A stretch of DNA of 64,000 nt from the NCBI GenBank assembly GCA_002336805.1, contig DDEZ01000002.1, positions 62,001 to 126,000 on the forward strand, read 5' to 3'. Below the pieces are notes generated by a model. It was given only the letters and a program-made list of their open reading frames with translations, was not told the origin of the DNA and did no database searches. Position numbers and translations under genes: made by a program. The stretch is from Bacteroidetes bacterium UBA1941 (GTDB lineage: Bacteria > Bacteroidota > Bacteroidia > Chitinophagales > LD1). Of the stretch, positions 1 through 9,351 are shown piece by piece (the first letter of the stretch is position 1; each line of letters opens with the position of its first letter).

Positions 1-668
1 CAGCCGCCATTTGAGTTGCCCACTATATGCTGATTGGCATTTAGTTTATAGCTGCCAGAGCCCGGATTATTTACATCCTTGAAGCTGACTGTGATGGATA
101 CGATCTTTGCCCTGTTTACGCTAATGCTACCATAGTCAGTTTCTAGTCCCAGTGATTCAAAATCATATCGCCCCTCTATAGCAGAGGCGCCGGTTGTTTG
201 CAGCAGGTCTTTGGTGTGAAAGTTCTTAGGCAGGTTAAAACGGGAGAGTAATACGTCATACAGCAGGTCTACAGAGAAGTCGCTATTCTCACGCTTTTTG
301 TAGGTAGATGATGACATGTATTCTTTGATCACTGGCACCACGCCCACATCCATCTTCAGCACACGGTCAAAGGCCGAAGACGCTTCATTCAGCGCACCGT
401 TCTGTACTTTGTCCAAGAGGTCGCGCACCTGACCTTTGTCTATGCCAGTGGTATTTATCCCCAGGGTGATGGCAGACACATCCTTGATCGGCATGGCCAG
501 GTCTCCGTATGCCGTTTTGAAGGAGATGGAGCTGATCTCTGACATGCCGGTTATCACGTCGCCATTGCGCATTTTTACGGTAAAGAAAGTGCGCTCATTC
601 TGTGCGTACAGTGAAACTGATAGCGGCAGGAGGACAAAGAACAAGATCGACTGTAAGAGCTTTTTCAT
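1..668 (-). CDS. Secreted protein of unknown function, 3' end beyond the window
   Basis: The gene runs off the left edge, so only the first 222 residues are visible. It begins with a clear signal peptide (MKKLLQSILFFVLLPLSVS, then a likely cut after YAQ), which indicates export. Two stretches resemble each other: about residues 28-62 (GDVITG, then TAYGDLAMPIKDVSAI) and about 158-192 (TDYGSISVNRAKIVSI). This suggests a repeated small beta module of the kind found in some Sm-like or NPCBM-associated secreted proteins; that comparison is my inference. It is divergent from the RDD gene to its right. I do not recognise a named family and cannot see how the protein ends. Confidence 0.75.
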   Translation of the reverse strand, partial: MKKLLQSILFFVLLPLSVSLYAQNERTFFTVKMRNGDVITGMSEISSISFKTAYGDLAMPIKDVSAITLGINTTGIDKGQVRDLLDKVQNGALNEASSAFDRVLKMDVGVVPVIKEYMSSSTYKKRENSDFSVDLLYDVLLSRFNLPKNFHTKDLLQTTGASAIEGRYDFESLGLETDYGSISVNRAKIVSITVSFKDVNNPGSGSYKLNANQHIVGNSNGG

Positions 669-783
669 AAACCTCGGAATGATAATGAGCGGCAAAATAC
701 GTAAATGCTTTAACTCTTTAGGCTTCCGACTTTCGGAGAAAAAAGTGTTGCGCGGGACGGAGGGATACTTCTATTATTGCCCT

Positions 784-1803
784 ATGCTTTCACCACAATC
801 AGAATCGCAGCTACCGGGAGTGCCCTTTTCACGCCGCATCATCACGATCACATCTGTGGCCATAGCCGTTTGCGCCTTGCTGGGGCTTGTGCTGGGATAT
901 TACACCAGCCATATGATGGCCGAGCTCATAGCGAGTCGTATACACGAGTTTCCCAAAGGCTATGAGACGGCCAACTTCCTTGCGTTTCTCATGCGGCCCC
1001 TTACCTATGACATGTCGCGCACCTATTGGACCCGGATAGTAGGTGAGCGGCTGAACTTTCTGGATCATCTCCCCGCACTCTTCGTGGCAATACAAGTGAT
1101 GGGAGTCATCTTGTTTTCGCTGAAAAAACAGGCGGGGACCAGGCTGCTAAGATTTACATATAGCACGTGGTTTATTTTCCGACTGTTTGCGCTTATCTCT
1201 TATCTCATTTACCAGTTCATGCTTCCTGTCCGGCTGGAGTATTATGAGTTAAAACGAGACCCGTGGTATGTTTTTGCTCTTGTGATAGGTACTGATCTGA
1301 TTTGGATGGCACTCTGTACCTGGATGTTATCTGCATTGAAAAAATGCACGAAAGTTAAATTGGTACATGAGGAGGGTGTAGAGATCTTTGTTCCGGCCAG
1401 CAGGTGGCTGAGATTCGTGCACATGCAGATAGATGGCTGGCTCATCATATTGATCTTACTATCATTTACCAGCACCTTTCTCTGGGTCGTCCGCGAAAAG
1501 ATCGGCTCGGGTCAGGATGTGACTATCCTGAAGTTTATGTTCTATCTGACGATCTTTGTGATACAGTTTATTTACTATGCCCTTCTCGAAGGTGCCTGGG
1601 GCACGACCCCGGCAAAATGCCTGACTGGCACCACAGTGACGGATGACAGCGGGAATAAGGCGACAAAGCGGACAATTCTAAATCGCACCCTATCACGATT
1701 TATCCCTTTTGACAATTTTTCCTTTTTCGCGAGAATGGGATGGCATGACCGCTTTAGCGATACATGGGTGTGCAGGGAAGAGGAGATAACGCCCGAATCT
1801 TAG
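784..1803 (+). CDS. RDD family integral membrane protein
   Basis: A 339-residue membrane protein of the RDD family. I place the start at the ATG at 784 because the sequence before it lacks protein-like character and overlaps the divergent gene. The FSRR motif near residue 15 followed by a hydrophobic segment fits the family N-terminus. Several further hydrophobic segments follow. The late motif EGAWGTTPAKCLTG with TVTDDSGNKAT is the typical RDD C-terminal module (W-x-T-x-G-K). RDD proteins are poorly characterised; some have been linked to ion or compatible-solute transport, and no substrate can be read here. The 3' end overlaps the convergent prfA stop by four bases. Confidence 0.8.
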   Translation: MLSPQSESQLPGVPFSRRIITITSVAIAVCALLGLVLGYYTSHMMAELIASRIHEFPKGYETANFLAFLMRPLTYDMSRTYWTRIVGERLNFLDHLPALFVAIQVMGVILFSLKKQAGTRLLRFTYSTWFIFRLFALISYLIYQFMLPVRLEYYELKRDPWYVFALVIGTDLIWMALCTWMLSALKKCTKVKLVHEEGVEIFVPASRWLRFVHMQIDGWLIILILLSFTSTFLWVVREKIGSGQDVTILKFMFYLTIFVIQFIYYALLEGAWGTTPAKCLTGTTVTDDSGNKATKRTILNRTLSRFIPFDNFSFFARMGWHDRFSDTWVCREEEITPES

Positions 1804-2873
1804 ATCAGGTTGTTCTCTTTCAGCTTTTCAGTTTGCTCCGCCACGGCCAGGGCGTCTATCATGCCACCTATCTCTCCATTCATAAAGGAGTCGAGATTAT
1901 AGACCGACAGATTGATGCGGTGGTCAGTGATCCGGCCTTGGGGATAATTGTACGTGCGGATCTTGGCGGACCGGTCTCCGGTACTCACCAGCGTCTTGCG
2001 GCGCGCAGCGATAGCATCTTCATGTTTGCGTACGGCGGCCTCGTAGATGCGGGTCTTTAGCATCTTCATAGCCATGTCGCGGTTCTTGTGCTGGGAGCGC
2101 TCTGCCTGGCACTCGACCACCGTATTGGTAGGTATGTGTACCAGGCGCACGGCAGACTCTGTCCTATTCACGTGCTGGCCACCAGCGCCTGACGCACGAA
2201 ACACGTCCATGCGGATATCCGCCGGGTTGATATAGATCTCTACCTCATCTGCCTCCGGCAGCACAGCTACAGATGCTGCAGATGTATGCACGCGGCCCTT
2301 TGCCTCTGTCTCCGGGATCCGCTGCACACGGTGTACACCAGACTCAAATTTCAGCGTGCCGTATACATTCTCTCCTTCTACCTCCAGCACCACTTCTTTA
2401 TAGCCACCCACGGGGTTGTCACTTGAGTTGGCCACCGTCACGGTCCAGCCGCGGGTCTCGCAGTAGCGCGTATACATACGCATCAGGTCTCCGGCGAATA
2501 TGCTCGCCTCATCGCCGCCAGCACCGGCACGGATCTCCACTAGTACATTGCGGTCATCTTCGGGGTCCTTTGGCACTAGCAGCATTTTCAGTTCTGCCTC
2601 AAACTTCACCTTCTCATCCTCTTGCTGTATGAGATCAGCTTTGGCCATATCGCGAAAATCTTCGTCCTTTTCGGTCTCCAGTATATTTTTGTTATTGGCG
2701 ATATTGGCCAGCACGAGTTTGTATCGGTCATAGACGCCCACCAGCGTTTCCAGTTCTTTATATTCCTTATTGAGCGCGGTGAAGCGCTTCATATCCGACA
2801 TGGTAGCCGGGTCAGAGAGCGCTTTGCCTATCTCTATGAATTTGCCTCTTAGATTTTCTATCTGATCAAACAT
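1800..2873 (-). CDS. prfA: Peptide chain release factor 1
   Basis: A 357-residue class I release factor that recognises UAA and UAG stop codons and triggers hydrolysis of peptidyl-tRNA on the ribosome. The GGQ catalytic motif lies at about residues 231-233 within GAGGQHVNRTES. The upstream segment IPETEAKGRVHTSAA carries a PxT-type recognition tripeptide (PET, 187-189), which marks RF1 rather than RF2. The acidic segment EIRAGAGGDEAS is also typical. Length is normal for the family. The ATG at 2871-2873 follows a minus-strand TATTTTCG box that could be part of its promoter. It converges with the RDD gene. Confidence 0.97.
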   Translation of the reverse strand: MFDQIENLRGKFIEIGKALSDPATMSDMKRFTALNKEYKELETLVGVYDRYKLVLANIANNKNILETEKDEDFRDMAKADLIQQEDEKVKFEAELKMLLVPKDPEDDRNVLVEIRAGAGGDEASIFAGDLMRMYTRYCETRGWTVTVANSSDNPVGGYKEVVLEVEGENVYGTLKFESGVHRVQRIPETEAKGRVHTSAASVAVLPEADEVEIYINPADIRMDVFRASGAGGQHVNRTESAVRLVHIPTNTVVECQAERSQHKNRDMAMKMLKTRIYEAAVRKHEDAIAARRKTLVSTGDRSAKIRTYNYPQGRITDHRINLSVYNLDSFMNGEIGGMIDALAVAEQTEKLKENNLI

Positions 2874-2975
2874 AATGCTATCGTCTACAGTGGCAGCGGA
2901 TATACTGCCTGATTTTGGTGTGCGAAAATAATGAAAAGAATGAGCGGATACTACCGCAGGCTGGTATTAGCGCCG

Positions 2976-3800
2976 CTAGTACTTGTAAAAGTCTACCCTG
3001 TCAGCATGCAGGATGGCGATGCGCTCCTTTTCTATCACAGCTTGTTTCACGCCGACGGTATCCGGCAGGCTGATCTGCTTGGCATCAAAGGTGACCGGAT
3101 TGTAAGATTTAAGTTTCCCTTCCTCAAAGTAGACGATCTGCTCCTGGAATATCTGGAAACGCTGCAGCCCTTTGATAGGTATTGTCTTGTAGTACGCGCC
3201 GAAATTGTCAAACACCAGTACGCCTACCGCCGGGTCATTGACATAGACCTGGCCGCTTTTCTCCATGATAAAGTTTGGGGTGATCACGGTGTTGATCAGT
3301 TGGTTTACCGGCTGGCTCTGTAGCTGTACCTTGCCTGTCTGGTCTACTTTCTTTAGGGTAAAGTTCAGATTGTCATAAAACCACAGATACCCGTCAGAAG
3401 ACATCCCCACGGCAGTCACATTCTGATAGCCGAGGTCAAAAAAATTATAAGTGGTAAAATAGGCTAGAAACCGATCGAGTAGCACCGCCTGCATAAAGTC
3501 AGGGTAGTACACCACGATCTTCATGGGGTTGGATATATCTACAGCGCCTATCTTGCCATACTTCACTTCTTCATATACCTGAAACTTGTTTCCCATCCGG
3601 TCAAACTTCACGACTTGATTGTCGCCCACGGCATAGAAGTTTCCGAAATTGTCTACGCTGATAGAGTTTGCTTTGACCACATATGAGCCGAGCTGGGTAT
3701 AGGCAGTAGTAGCGGCTGTCTGCGCTATCGCGCAAAGAGCAGGCAGTACCAGCAATAGAAGCAATACACTTTTAGTAATATGTCTTTTCAGTATCCTCAA
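2976..3800 (-). CDS. Secreted beta-propeller-like protein, unknown function
   Basis: I start this gene at the TTG at 3800, which gives a good signal peptide (ILKRHITKSVLLLLLVLPAL, then CAIAQ) and 274 residues. An upstream in-frame ATG would overlap the lpxH-like gene by more than 100 bases. The mature part has repeated short beta-rich units such as SVDNFGNFYAVGDNQVVKFD and VGMSSDGYLWFYDNLNF, resembling NHL or WD-type propeller blades. No catalytic motif is visible. Its start lies two bases from the lpxH-like stop (TAAGTTG), so the pair is probably translated from one mRNA. The function is unknown; a cell-envelope role is only suggested by its neighbour. Confidence 0.7.
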   Translation of the reverse strand: MRILKRHITKSVLLLLLVLPALCAIAQTAATTAYTQLGSYVVKANSISVDNFGNFYAVGDNQVVKFDRMGNKFQVYEEVKYGKIGAVDISNPMKIVVYYPDFMQAVLLDRFLAYFTTYNFFDLGYQNVTAVGMSSDGYLWFYDNLNFTLKKVDQTGKVQLQSQPVNQLINTVITPNFIMEKSGQVYVNDPAVGVLVFDNFGAYYKTIPIKGLQRFQIFQEQIVYFEEGKLKSYNPVTFDAKQISLPDTVGVKQAVIEKERIAILHADRVDFYKY

Positions 3801-3801
3801 C

Positions 3802-4569
3802 TTATATCGTTTGAGCGCCGTGTGCAAACCGGCCGGTCCTGAGCTCCTGGCCATCCCATACGGCATAGCTATTATAGTCCAGCCAGTCGCCGAGGTTGAT
3901 ATAACGGCTGCCATCCACATTTATGTCGAGCGGCAGGTGCCTGTGGCCGAAGATAAAATAATCGTAGTGCTTTCTGGTAAGCAGTCGCCTGCAGTACATG
4001 ACCAGCCACTCTCGGTCCTCTCCTTGAAACGTCTCTAGCTTCTTCTCTCCGGTACTATACCGGCTGCGATATGACAAATAAGATGCCAGCCGTATCCCCA
4101 GGTCAGGGTGTATCCAGCGAAATAGCCACTGGCAGACCGGATTGGTAAACACCTTCTTTATGAATTTATAACCATGGTCCTTAGGCCCCAGGCCATCTCC
4201 ATGCCCGATGAAAAACTCCTTGCAGTCTATCGTACGCTCTATAGGCGCCGTATACACCTTTGCTCCCAGCTCCTTCTCAAAGTAGCCATCAAACCACAGG
4301 TCATGATTACCCGTGAAGATATGCAGCTTGATACCGCGATCAGCCAGCTCAGCCAGCTTGCCCAGCAGCCGCACATAGCCTTTGGGCACTACTGTTTTGT
4401 AGTCGTGCCAGAAGTCAAATGTATCACCTACCAGAAAAATCTCAGATGCATCTCTGGCAGCTATATCCAGCCACTCTACAAACAGGCGCTCGCGGCGCAG
4501 GCTCGTATCATAGTCCGGCGTGCCGAGGTGGAGGTCGGAGGCAAAATAGATCTTAGTGCGGGAGGTCAT
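3802..4569 (-). CDS. lpxH: UDP-2,3-diacylglucosamine diphosphatase-like phosphoesterase (LpxH family)
   Basis: A 255-residue calcineurin-like metallophosphoesterase. The metal-binding motifs are in order: DLHLG (residues 12-16), GDTFDFWHD (from about 48), TGNHD (86-90) and GHRHLP near residue 200. The FDFWHD segment is characteristic of LpxH and relatives, which cleave UDP-2,3-diacylglucosamine to lipid X in lipid A synthesis at the inner membrane. Bacteroidota often carry more than one such paralogue, so the exact substrate is inferred. It precedes the propeller-like protein with almost no gap. A strong hairpin terminator separates it from the efflux operon upstream. Confidence 0.85.
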   Translation of the reverse strand: MTSRTKIYFASDLHLGTPDYDTSLRRERLFVEWLDIAARDASEIFLVGDTFDFWHDYKTVVPKGYVRLLGKLAELADRGIKLHIFTGNHDLWFDGYFEKELGAKVYTAPIERTIDCKEFFIGHGDGLGPKDHGYKFIKKVFTNPVCQWLFRWIHPDLGIRLASYLSYRSRYSTGEKKLETFQGEDREWLVMYCRRLLTRKHYDYFIFGHRHLPLDINVDGSRYINLGDWLDYNSYAVWDGQELRTGRFAHGAQTI

Positions 4570-4610
4570 GTGACGCTAATGTATGCAGAATCATGTAGTC
4601 CTGCGAATAA

Positions 4611-4635
4611 AAAAGGGCGCTCAACGCGCCCTTTT
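4611..4635 (-). terminator. Rho-independent terminator of the efflux operon
   Basis: A perfect 10-base-pair stem (4611-4620 with 4626-4635, AAAAGGGCGC against GCGCCCTTTT) with a 5-base loop. On the minus strand it is followed by a T-rich run, just after the RND gene stop at 4655. Confidence 0.9.
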
Positions 4636-4654
4636 ATAATTTTTATGCCTGAGA

Positions 4655-7600
4655 TCAATGTGCAGGTACATCCGTAGCTACAGGATTGTTCCTGCGCTTA
4701 CGATTCCTAAAGCTCTCTACCGTATTATAGCCAAGTATGTACATACATGGCACCACGAGCAATGTGAGGAAGGTAGCACCGATGAGACCAAAGATCATGG
4801 TCCATGCGAGGGGTCCCCAGAAAGCCACGTTGTCACCGCCCAGATAGAGGTGCGGCTGGAATTTTGAGAACATCTCCTCAAAGTCAATATTTAAACCGAT
4901 AGCCAGTGGTATCAGGCCGAGTATGGCAGACATAGCCGTGAGCAGTACCGGAGTAAGACGCGTAGCGCCACCCTCTATCACCGCCTCTACCACAGTATAG
5001 CCTCGCTGTCGCAGCTCGTCTATAAACTCTATCAGCAGGATACCATTTCGTATGACGATACCAGACAGCGCCAGGAAGCCCACACCCGTCATCACCACAG
5101 AAAACTTCATATGGAATACAGCATTGCCCAGGAATACGCCCACGAGGCTAAAGAACACCGTCGTGAAAATGATCAGCGGCTTCTCCCATGAGTTAAACTG
5201 GAGTACCATGATCATAAACATGAGTGCAAAGGCAATTCCGAGTGCCTTGCCCAGGAAGCTGGCAGTCTCCTGCTGCTGCTCCTGCTCGCCTGCCATAGAT
5301 ACCTCATAGCCTTCAGGGATGGTCATATTGTTTACTACAGCTTGTATTTTGGTCACCACCTCATTGGCCGTGCTGCCTTCTGTCACATCAGAGCTCAAAG
5401 TCACGATGCGCTTTTGGTTCTTGCGGTTTATCACACTGTAGGAGTTGGTATTTTTCAGCGAAGCGATAGACGATACCGGCACCTGGCGGAAAGAGCCTGT
5501 AGCAAAGTCCATGAAAGACATATTGAGGTTCATGAGCTGCTCAGGTGTCTGCCTGTCACTGGCCTGCAGGCGTAACTGGATAGGCACATCCTCATCCACA
5601 TCGCGGAATTTTGAGACCTCCTTACCATAGAGCGCTGAGCGCAGTTCTACTGCTACTTGTGCTTTAGAGAGGCCCTCACGCTGCAGTTTTTCATTGTCCA
5701 GTTCTACAGTGATCTCCGGTTTTGCCAGCTGCAGGTCGCTCTTTAGTTCGTCTATGCCTTTGATATTAGCCTTGCTGATGTTATTCAGGATTTTCTCCTG
5801 CAGGTCTGCCAGGACTTTAAAGTCATCACCCGTGATCTCGATCGTGATCGGCTTGCCTACCGGTGGTCCATTGCGCTCCTTCTCTACAGATATCTGCGCC
5901 CCGGCTACACCGTTTTTAAACTCATGACGGATAGAGTCCAGCCACTTAGATGTGCGCGGATCCTGGCGGTCAGCATACTTTTTAAATGCGACGGTCACCT
6001 TTGACTTATATGGAGTAGGTACTTTGTCCGGGTTTTGCGGGTCGCCCGCACCGAGACCGATATTGGATATCACAGAGGTGACATCCGGATTGTTTTCGCC
6101 TATGGTCTTGTATACACGATTCTCTATAATGCGGGTGATAGAGTCGGTCACGTTGGCATCGGTACCCATAGGCAGCTTGCAGTATACGTACACAAAGTTT
6201 GGCTCACCACTAGGAAAGAGTTCTACAGCCGGCTTGCTCAGCGCGAGTATCACACCGCTCAGTATCAGCATCACAAGGGCACCTATCGGTACCAGTATCG
6301 GGCCTACACCTTTGATCATACGCTGAAGGCTACGGCGATAAAAATCTATGAAGCGTGGCCACACCCGCTCCTGCCATGCATGTATCGCAGCGTCAAACAC
6401 AAAATGATACAGTGCAATAAGGATGAGACAGAAGACGCTGAAATTGCCCATGCCAAAGCTCTTCGTAGCATAGCTGGCTATAGCGGCTACGCCAAAGAGT
6501 ATGAACCAAGGTATGAGGCTCTTGAGATTGGAGCGCGCCTTGTCATCCTTATTCATAAAGCTGGCAGCAAACACAGGATTGATCACAAACGCGACAAAGA
6601 GCGAAGCACCCAGCGTGATGATCAGCGTGATAGGCAGGCCTTTCATGAATTTGCCAATGATACCCGGCCAGAATAGGAGCGGGAAGAATGGAGACAGTGT
6701 GGTCAGTGTACCAGCCAGTACCGGGAAGAAAACCTCACCGGCAGCATACTTGGCAGCCTGTGCTATGGAGAGATCCGGATTCTGGTGAAATATCCGGTGT
6801 GTATTTTCTATCACCACGATGGCATCATCTACTATGATGCCCAGCGCGAGTAGTAGTGAGAAGAGGACGATCACATTCATGGTCAGTCCCAGAGATGGCA
6901 TGAGCAGGAAGGCGAGCAGGCAGGACAGCGGCACCGCGAGGCCCACAAAGAAAGCATTGCGGAAACCCATGAAGAACATGAGTACAAATACCACGAGGAT
7001 AAAGCCGATCACCACCGTATTGAGCAGGTCGTGCAGCTGCACACGGGTCAGCTCAGAGGTATCGCCCGTTACTTTGATATTGAGGCCCTGAGGAAACTGA
7101 GTGGCTTTGTATTCATCTATCGTCTCGTATATCTTGTCGGTAGCATTCAGCAGGTTTTCACCGGAGCGTTTGATCACGTTCAGCGTCACTACTGTCTTGT
7201 GGCTGAGGCGGGCAAAGTCTTGCTTCTCTGCGTGTGTATCAGAGATAGTGGCTATGTCTTTGATAAATGCCGGGTTGCCCACAAAGGAGCGTACTACGAT
7301 ATTGCCTATTTCCTCAGGCGATTCGAACTCGCCCTTCACACGCAGGTTGCGGCGCAGCTCGCCTATACGCACTTCGCCGCTGGATACGTTGAGGTTTTCA
7401 CGGGCTATCGCATTCTCGATATCCATCAGCGTGATGCCGGAGGCTGTCATCTTGTAGAGGTCTACATTCACCTGTATCTCGCGGCTGTAGCCACCTATGA
7501 TGTCTACGCGGGTGATCTCTTTCTGGCCCTCAATTTTATCCTTGAGCATCTTCGCATACTTCTTCAGCTGCTCCAGAGGTATATCTCCGGAGAGGTTGAT

Positions 7601-8050
7601 ATTCATGATAGGCTGCTCGGAGATGTCAAACTCCTGTATCTGCGGATCGCTCTTCAGGTCAGATGGCAGGTCCTTTTTTCCTTTGTCTATCGCATCCTTT
7701 ACCTTCTGCTTGCAGACTGCGGGATTCTGATCGGTGTTAAACTCGGCGATGATCAGGCCAAAGTCAGACATTGAGTTGCTGGTGATCTTCTTGATACCAG
7801 AGATCGACTTCAGCTGCTTTTCCAGCGGCTTGGTGATCAGGTTTTCCACGTCCTGCGGCGAGGCGCCACCATAGATGGTAGCCACAGAGATGGTCGGCAC
7901 CACCACATCGGGATAGAGCTCCTTTGGCAGTGCCTGATAGGTAAAAAAGCCCCAGGCACTGAGGATGATCGTAAAGATGTAGATACTGACGCGATTATTG
8001 ATGCACCAGCTCGTGATGGGAAACTCTTTCAGTCTTTCTGCACTTATCAT
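4655..8050 (-). CDS. RND efflux pump, HAE1/AcrB type inner-membrane transporter
   Basis: An 1131-residue resistance-nodulation-division transporter. The N-terminal membrane segment is followed by the porter-domain signature GGASPQDVENLITKPLE. The TM4 region reads LLLALGIIVDDAIVVIEN, with the paired aspartates of the proton relay. A second set of membrane segments (near residues 555-620 and 960-1110) completes the two-fold repeat. The protein works with a periplasmic adaptor and a TolC-like channel to export hydrophobic compounds using the proton gradient. All partners are encoded directly upstream in the same orientation. Substrates cannot be read from sequence. A terminator follows the stop. 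Confidence 0.93.
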   Translation of the reverse strand: MISAERLKEFPITSWCINNRVSIYIFTIILSAWGFFTYQALPKELYPDVVVPTISVATIYGGASPQDVENLITKPLEKQLKSISGIKKITSNSMSDFGLIIAEFNTDQNPAVCKQKVKDAIDKGKKDLPSDLKSDPQIQEFDISEQPIMNINLSGDIPLEQLKKYAKMLKDKIEGQKEITRVDIIGGYSREIQVNVDLYKMTASGITLMDIENAIARENLNVSSGEVRIGELRRNLRVKGEFESPEEIGNIVVRSFVGNPAFIKDIATISDTHAEKQDFARLSHKTVVTLNVIKRSGENLLNATDKIYETIDEYKATQFPQGLNIKVTGDTSELTRVQLHDLLNTVVIGFILVVFVLMFFMGFRNAFFVGLAVPLSCLLAFLLMPSLGLTMNVIVLFSLLLALGIIVDDAIVVIENTHRIFHQNPDLSIAQAAKYAAGEVFFPVLAGTLTTLSPFFPLLFWPGIIGKFMKGLPITLIITLGASLFVAFVINPVFAASFMNKDDKARSNLKSLIPWFILFGVAAIASYATKSFGMGNFSVFCLILIALYHFVFDAAIHAWQERVWPRFIDFYRRSLQRMIKGVGPILVPIGALVMLILSGVILALSKPAVELFPSGEPNFVYVYCKLPMGTDANVTDSITRIIENRVYKTIGENNPDVTSVISNIGLGAGDPQNPDKVPTPYKSKVTVAFKKYADRQDPRTSKWLDSIRHEFKNGVAGAQISVEKERNGPPVGKPITIEITGDDFKVLADLQEKILNNISKANIKGIDELKSDLQLAKPEITVELDNEKLQREGLSKAQVAVELRSALYGKEVSKFRDVDEDVPIQLRLQASDRQTPEQLMNLNMSFMDFATGSFRQVPVSSIASLKNTNSYSVINRKNQKRIVTLSSDVTEGSTANEVVTKIQAVVNNMTIPEGYEVSMAGEQEQQQETASFLGKALGIAFALMFMIMVLQFNSWEKPLIIFTTVFFSLVGVFLGNAVFHMKFSVVMTGVGFLALSGIVIRNGILLIEFIDELRQRGYTVVEAVIEGGATRLTPVLLTAMSAILGLIPLAIGLNIDFEEMFSKFQPHLYLGGDNVAFWGPLAWTMIFGLIGATFLTLLVVPCMYILGYNTVESFRNRKRRNNPVATDVPAH

Positions 8051-8182
8051 GGATTAGTATTCAGTAGTTAGTATTAGGTATTAAGACTAATGCAAATGTC
8101 AAATAGCGGTAGAGCGCAGGGAGGAGCTCTTTCGGGTTTGGTAGCTATCTTGTATTTTCTCAATACTTACTACCAGCTACCC
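8051..8182. repeat. Intercistronic spacer with AT-rich dyad repeats
   Basis: The spacer between the adaptor and the RND gene holds a CAGTAGTTAGTATTAGGTAT stretch (around 8062-8081). It also has a 7-base inverted pair GGTAGCT (8140-8146) and AGCTACC (8175-8181). The TAGTAGTTAGTAT words recur in the spacer at 54.1 kb, which suggests a small dispersed repeat. It could also form an mRNA structure that tunes expression within the operon. Confidence 0.4.
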
Positions 8183-8189
8183 TAAAGAA

Positions 8190-9320
8190 TTAATAGCTGA
8201 TCTTCTGTCCGTCTACCACCTCGCTGTAGCCAAATGATATCACCTTGTCCCCGGCCTTCAGTCCGCTCTTGATTAGCGTCTTTCCGTCGTATGATGTGCC
8301 TGGCACTACATTGCGTTTTACTGCGGTACCATTCTCTGCCACCAGTACGTATGGTTTGCCATCATCTCCGGTCTGCACAGTATTGGCTGGTACTACCAGC
8401 ACATTTGCTGTGCTCTCGTCGTTGATCATGAGTTTGGCTATCATGTTGGCCTTCACATCGGCTTCGTTGCCACCCAGTGCCGCTTCTACGTTAAATGTGC
8501 GGCTTTGCTTGTCCACCACCTGACCTACGTAGGTTACCTTCGTGTCTATCGTTTTATTTATATCGGGGAAGTTTGCTTTTACCATATCACCCTGTTTCAG
8601 CAGGCCGATCTGCGCGTCGCTCAGTTTAGCCTTGAGTACGAGTTGAGAGTTGTTTATGATGCGCACACCCGGCATCAGCTGTGACGGGGCAGCCATGTCA
8701 CCCACCTTCACACGGATCTCATCTACCACACCATCTATCGGAGACTTGCATTTGCTCAGCTCGATTCCGTTTTGCAGTTGTGCCAGTTGGGTTTCTACTG
8801 CTTCTTTGTTAGTCTTGGACTGGAGGTATTGTATCTCACTACCGATATTCTGCTTCCAGAGGCGCTCTTGCTTTTCGTATACTGTGGTCACGAGAGCGAG
8901 CTGTGTTTTGACGGTAGCTATCTGAGACTCCAGGTTGCTGGCGTCAGTGAGGAAGAGTACCTGGCCCTTGCGCACATGGTCGCCCACATTTACTAGTATT
9001 TTAGTCACCACGCCCGGAGATAGCTGCAGGGCGAGTACGTTTTCTTTGGCATCTACAGCACCTTGTACTTCTACGTAGTGCTTGTAGGTAGTCGGCTCTA
9101 GCGTATCTACGCCTACCAGCTTGGTCTTAGATTCGGTCTTGAATGTCGTGTCTAGTTTGGCTATCTCTTTTTCCAGCTTAGATATTTTATCTGCCGTGGT
9201 CTTTTGCTCGTCCTTCAGTTTTACGAGTTCCTTTTTCTTTGCATCCAGCTCGCTGCCACCAGTGCATGCTGCGAGAAAGAGCGCCGTCAGTGCGAGTATA
9301 TTCAGTCCGGTCTTTTTCAT
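8190..9320 (-). CDS. RND efflux periplasmic adaptor (membrane fusion protein), lipoprotein
   Basis: A 376-residue HlyD/AcrA-type adaptor. The start is the ATG at 9320, giving a lipoprotein signal MKKTGLNILALTALFLAAC with the lipobox cysteine before TGGS. A short coiled coil (DAKKKELVKLKDEQKTTADK) is followed by the barrel-sandwich motif (QLSPGVVTKILVNVGDHVRK, then GQVLFL). The hairpin and the second lipoyl half (SPIDGVVDEIRVKVGD) come next. The C-terminal beta-barrel and membrane-proximal domain end in GLKAGDKVISFGYSEVVDG. It links the RND pump to the outer-membrane channel. It lies 31 bases after the TolC-like gene and 139 bases before the RND gene, in one operon. Confidence 0.92.
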   Translation of the reverse strand: MKKTGLNILALTALFLAACTGGSELDAKKKELVKLKDEQKTTADKISKLEKEIAKLDTTFKTESKTKLVGVDTLEPTTYKHYVEVQGAVDAKENVLALQLSPGVVTKILVNVGDHVRKGQVLFLTDASNLESQIATVKTQLALVTTVYEKQERLWKQNIGSEIQYLQSKTNKEAVETQLAQLQNGIELSKCKSPIDGVVDEIRVKVGDMAAPSQLMPGVRIINNSQLVLKAKLSDAQIGLLKQGDMVKANFPDINKTIDTKVTYVGQVVDKQSRTFNVEAALGGNEADVKANMIAKLMINDESTANVLVVPANTVQTGDDGKPYVLVAENGTAVKRNVVPGTSYDGKTLIKSGLKAGDKVISFGYSEVVDGQKISY

Positions 9321-9351
9321 GATCGTATCTTTTATTTGAGTGTTTAGGGGT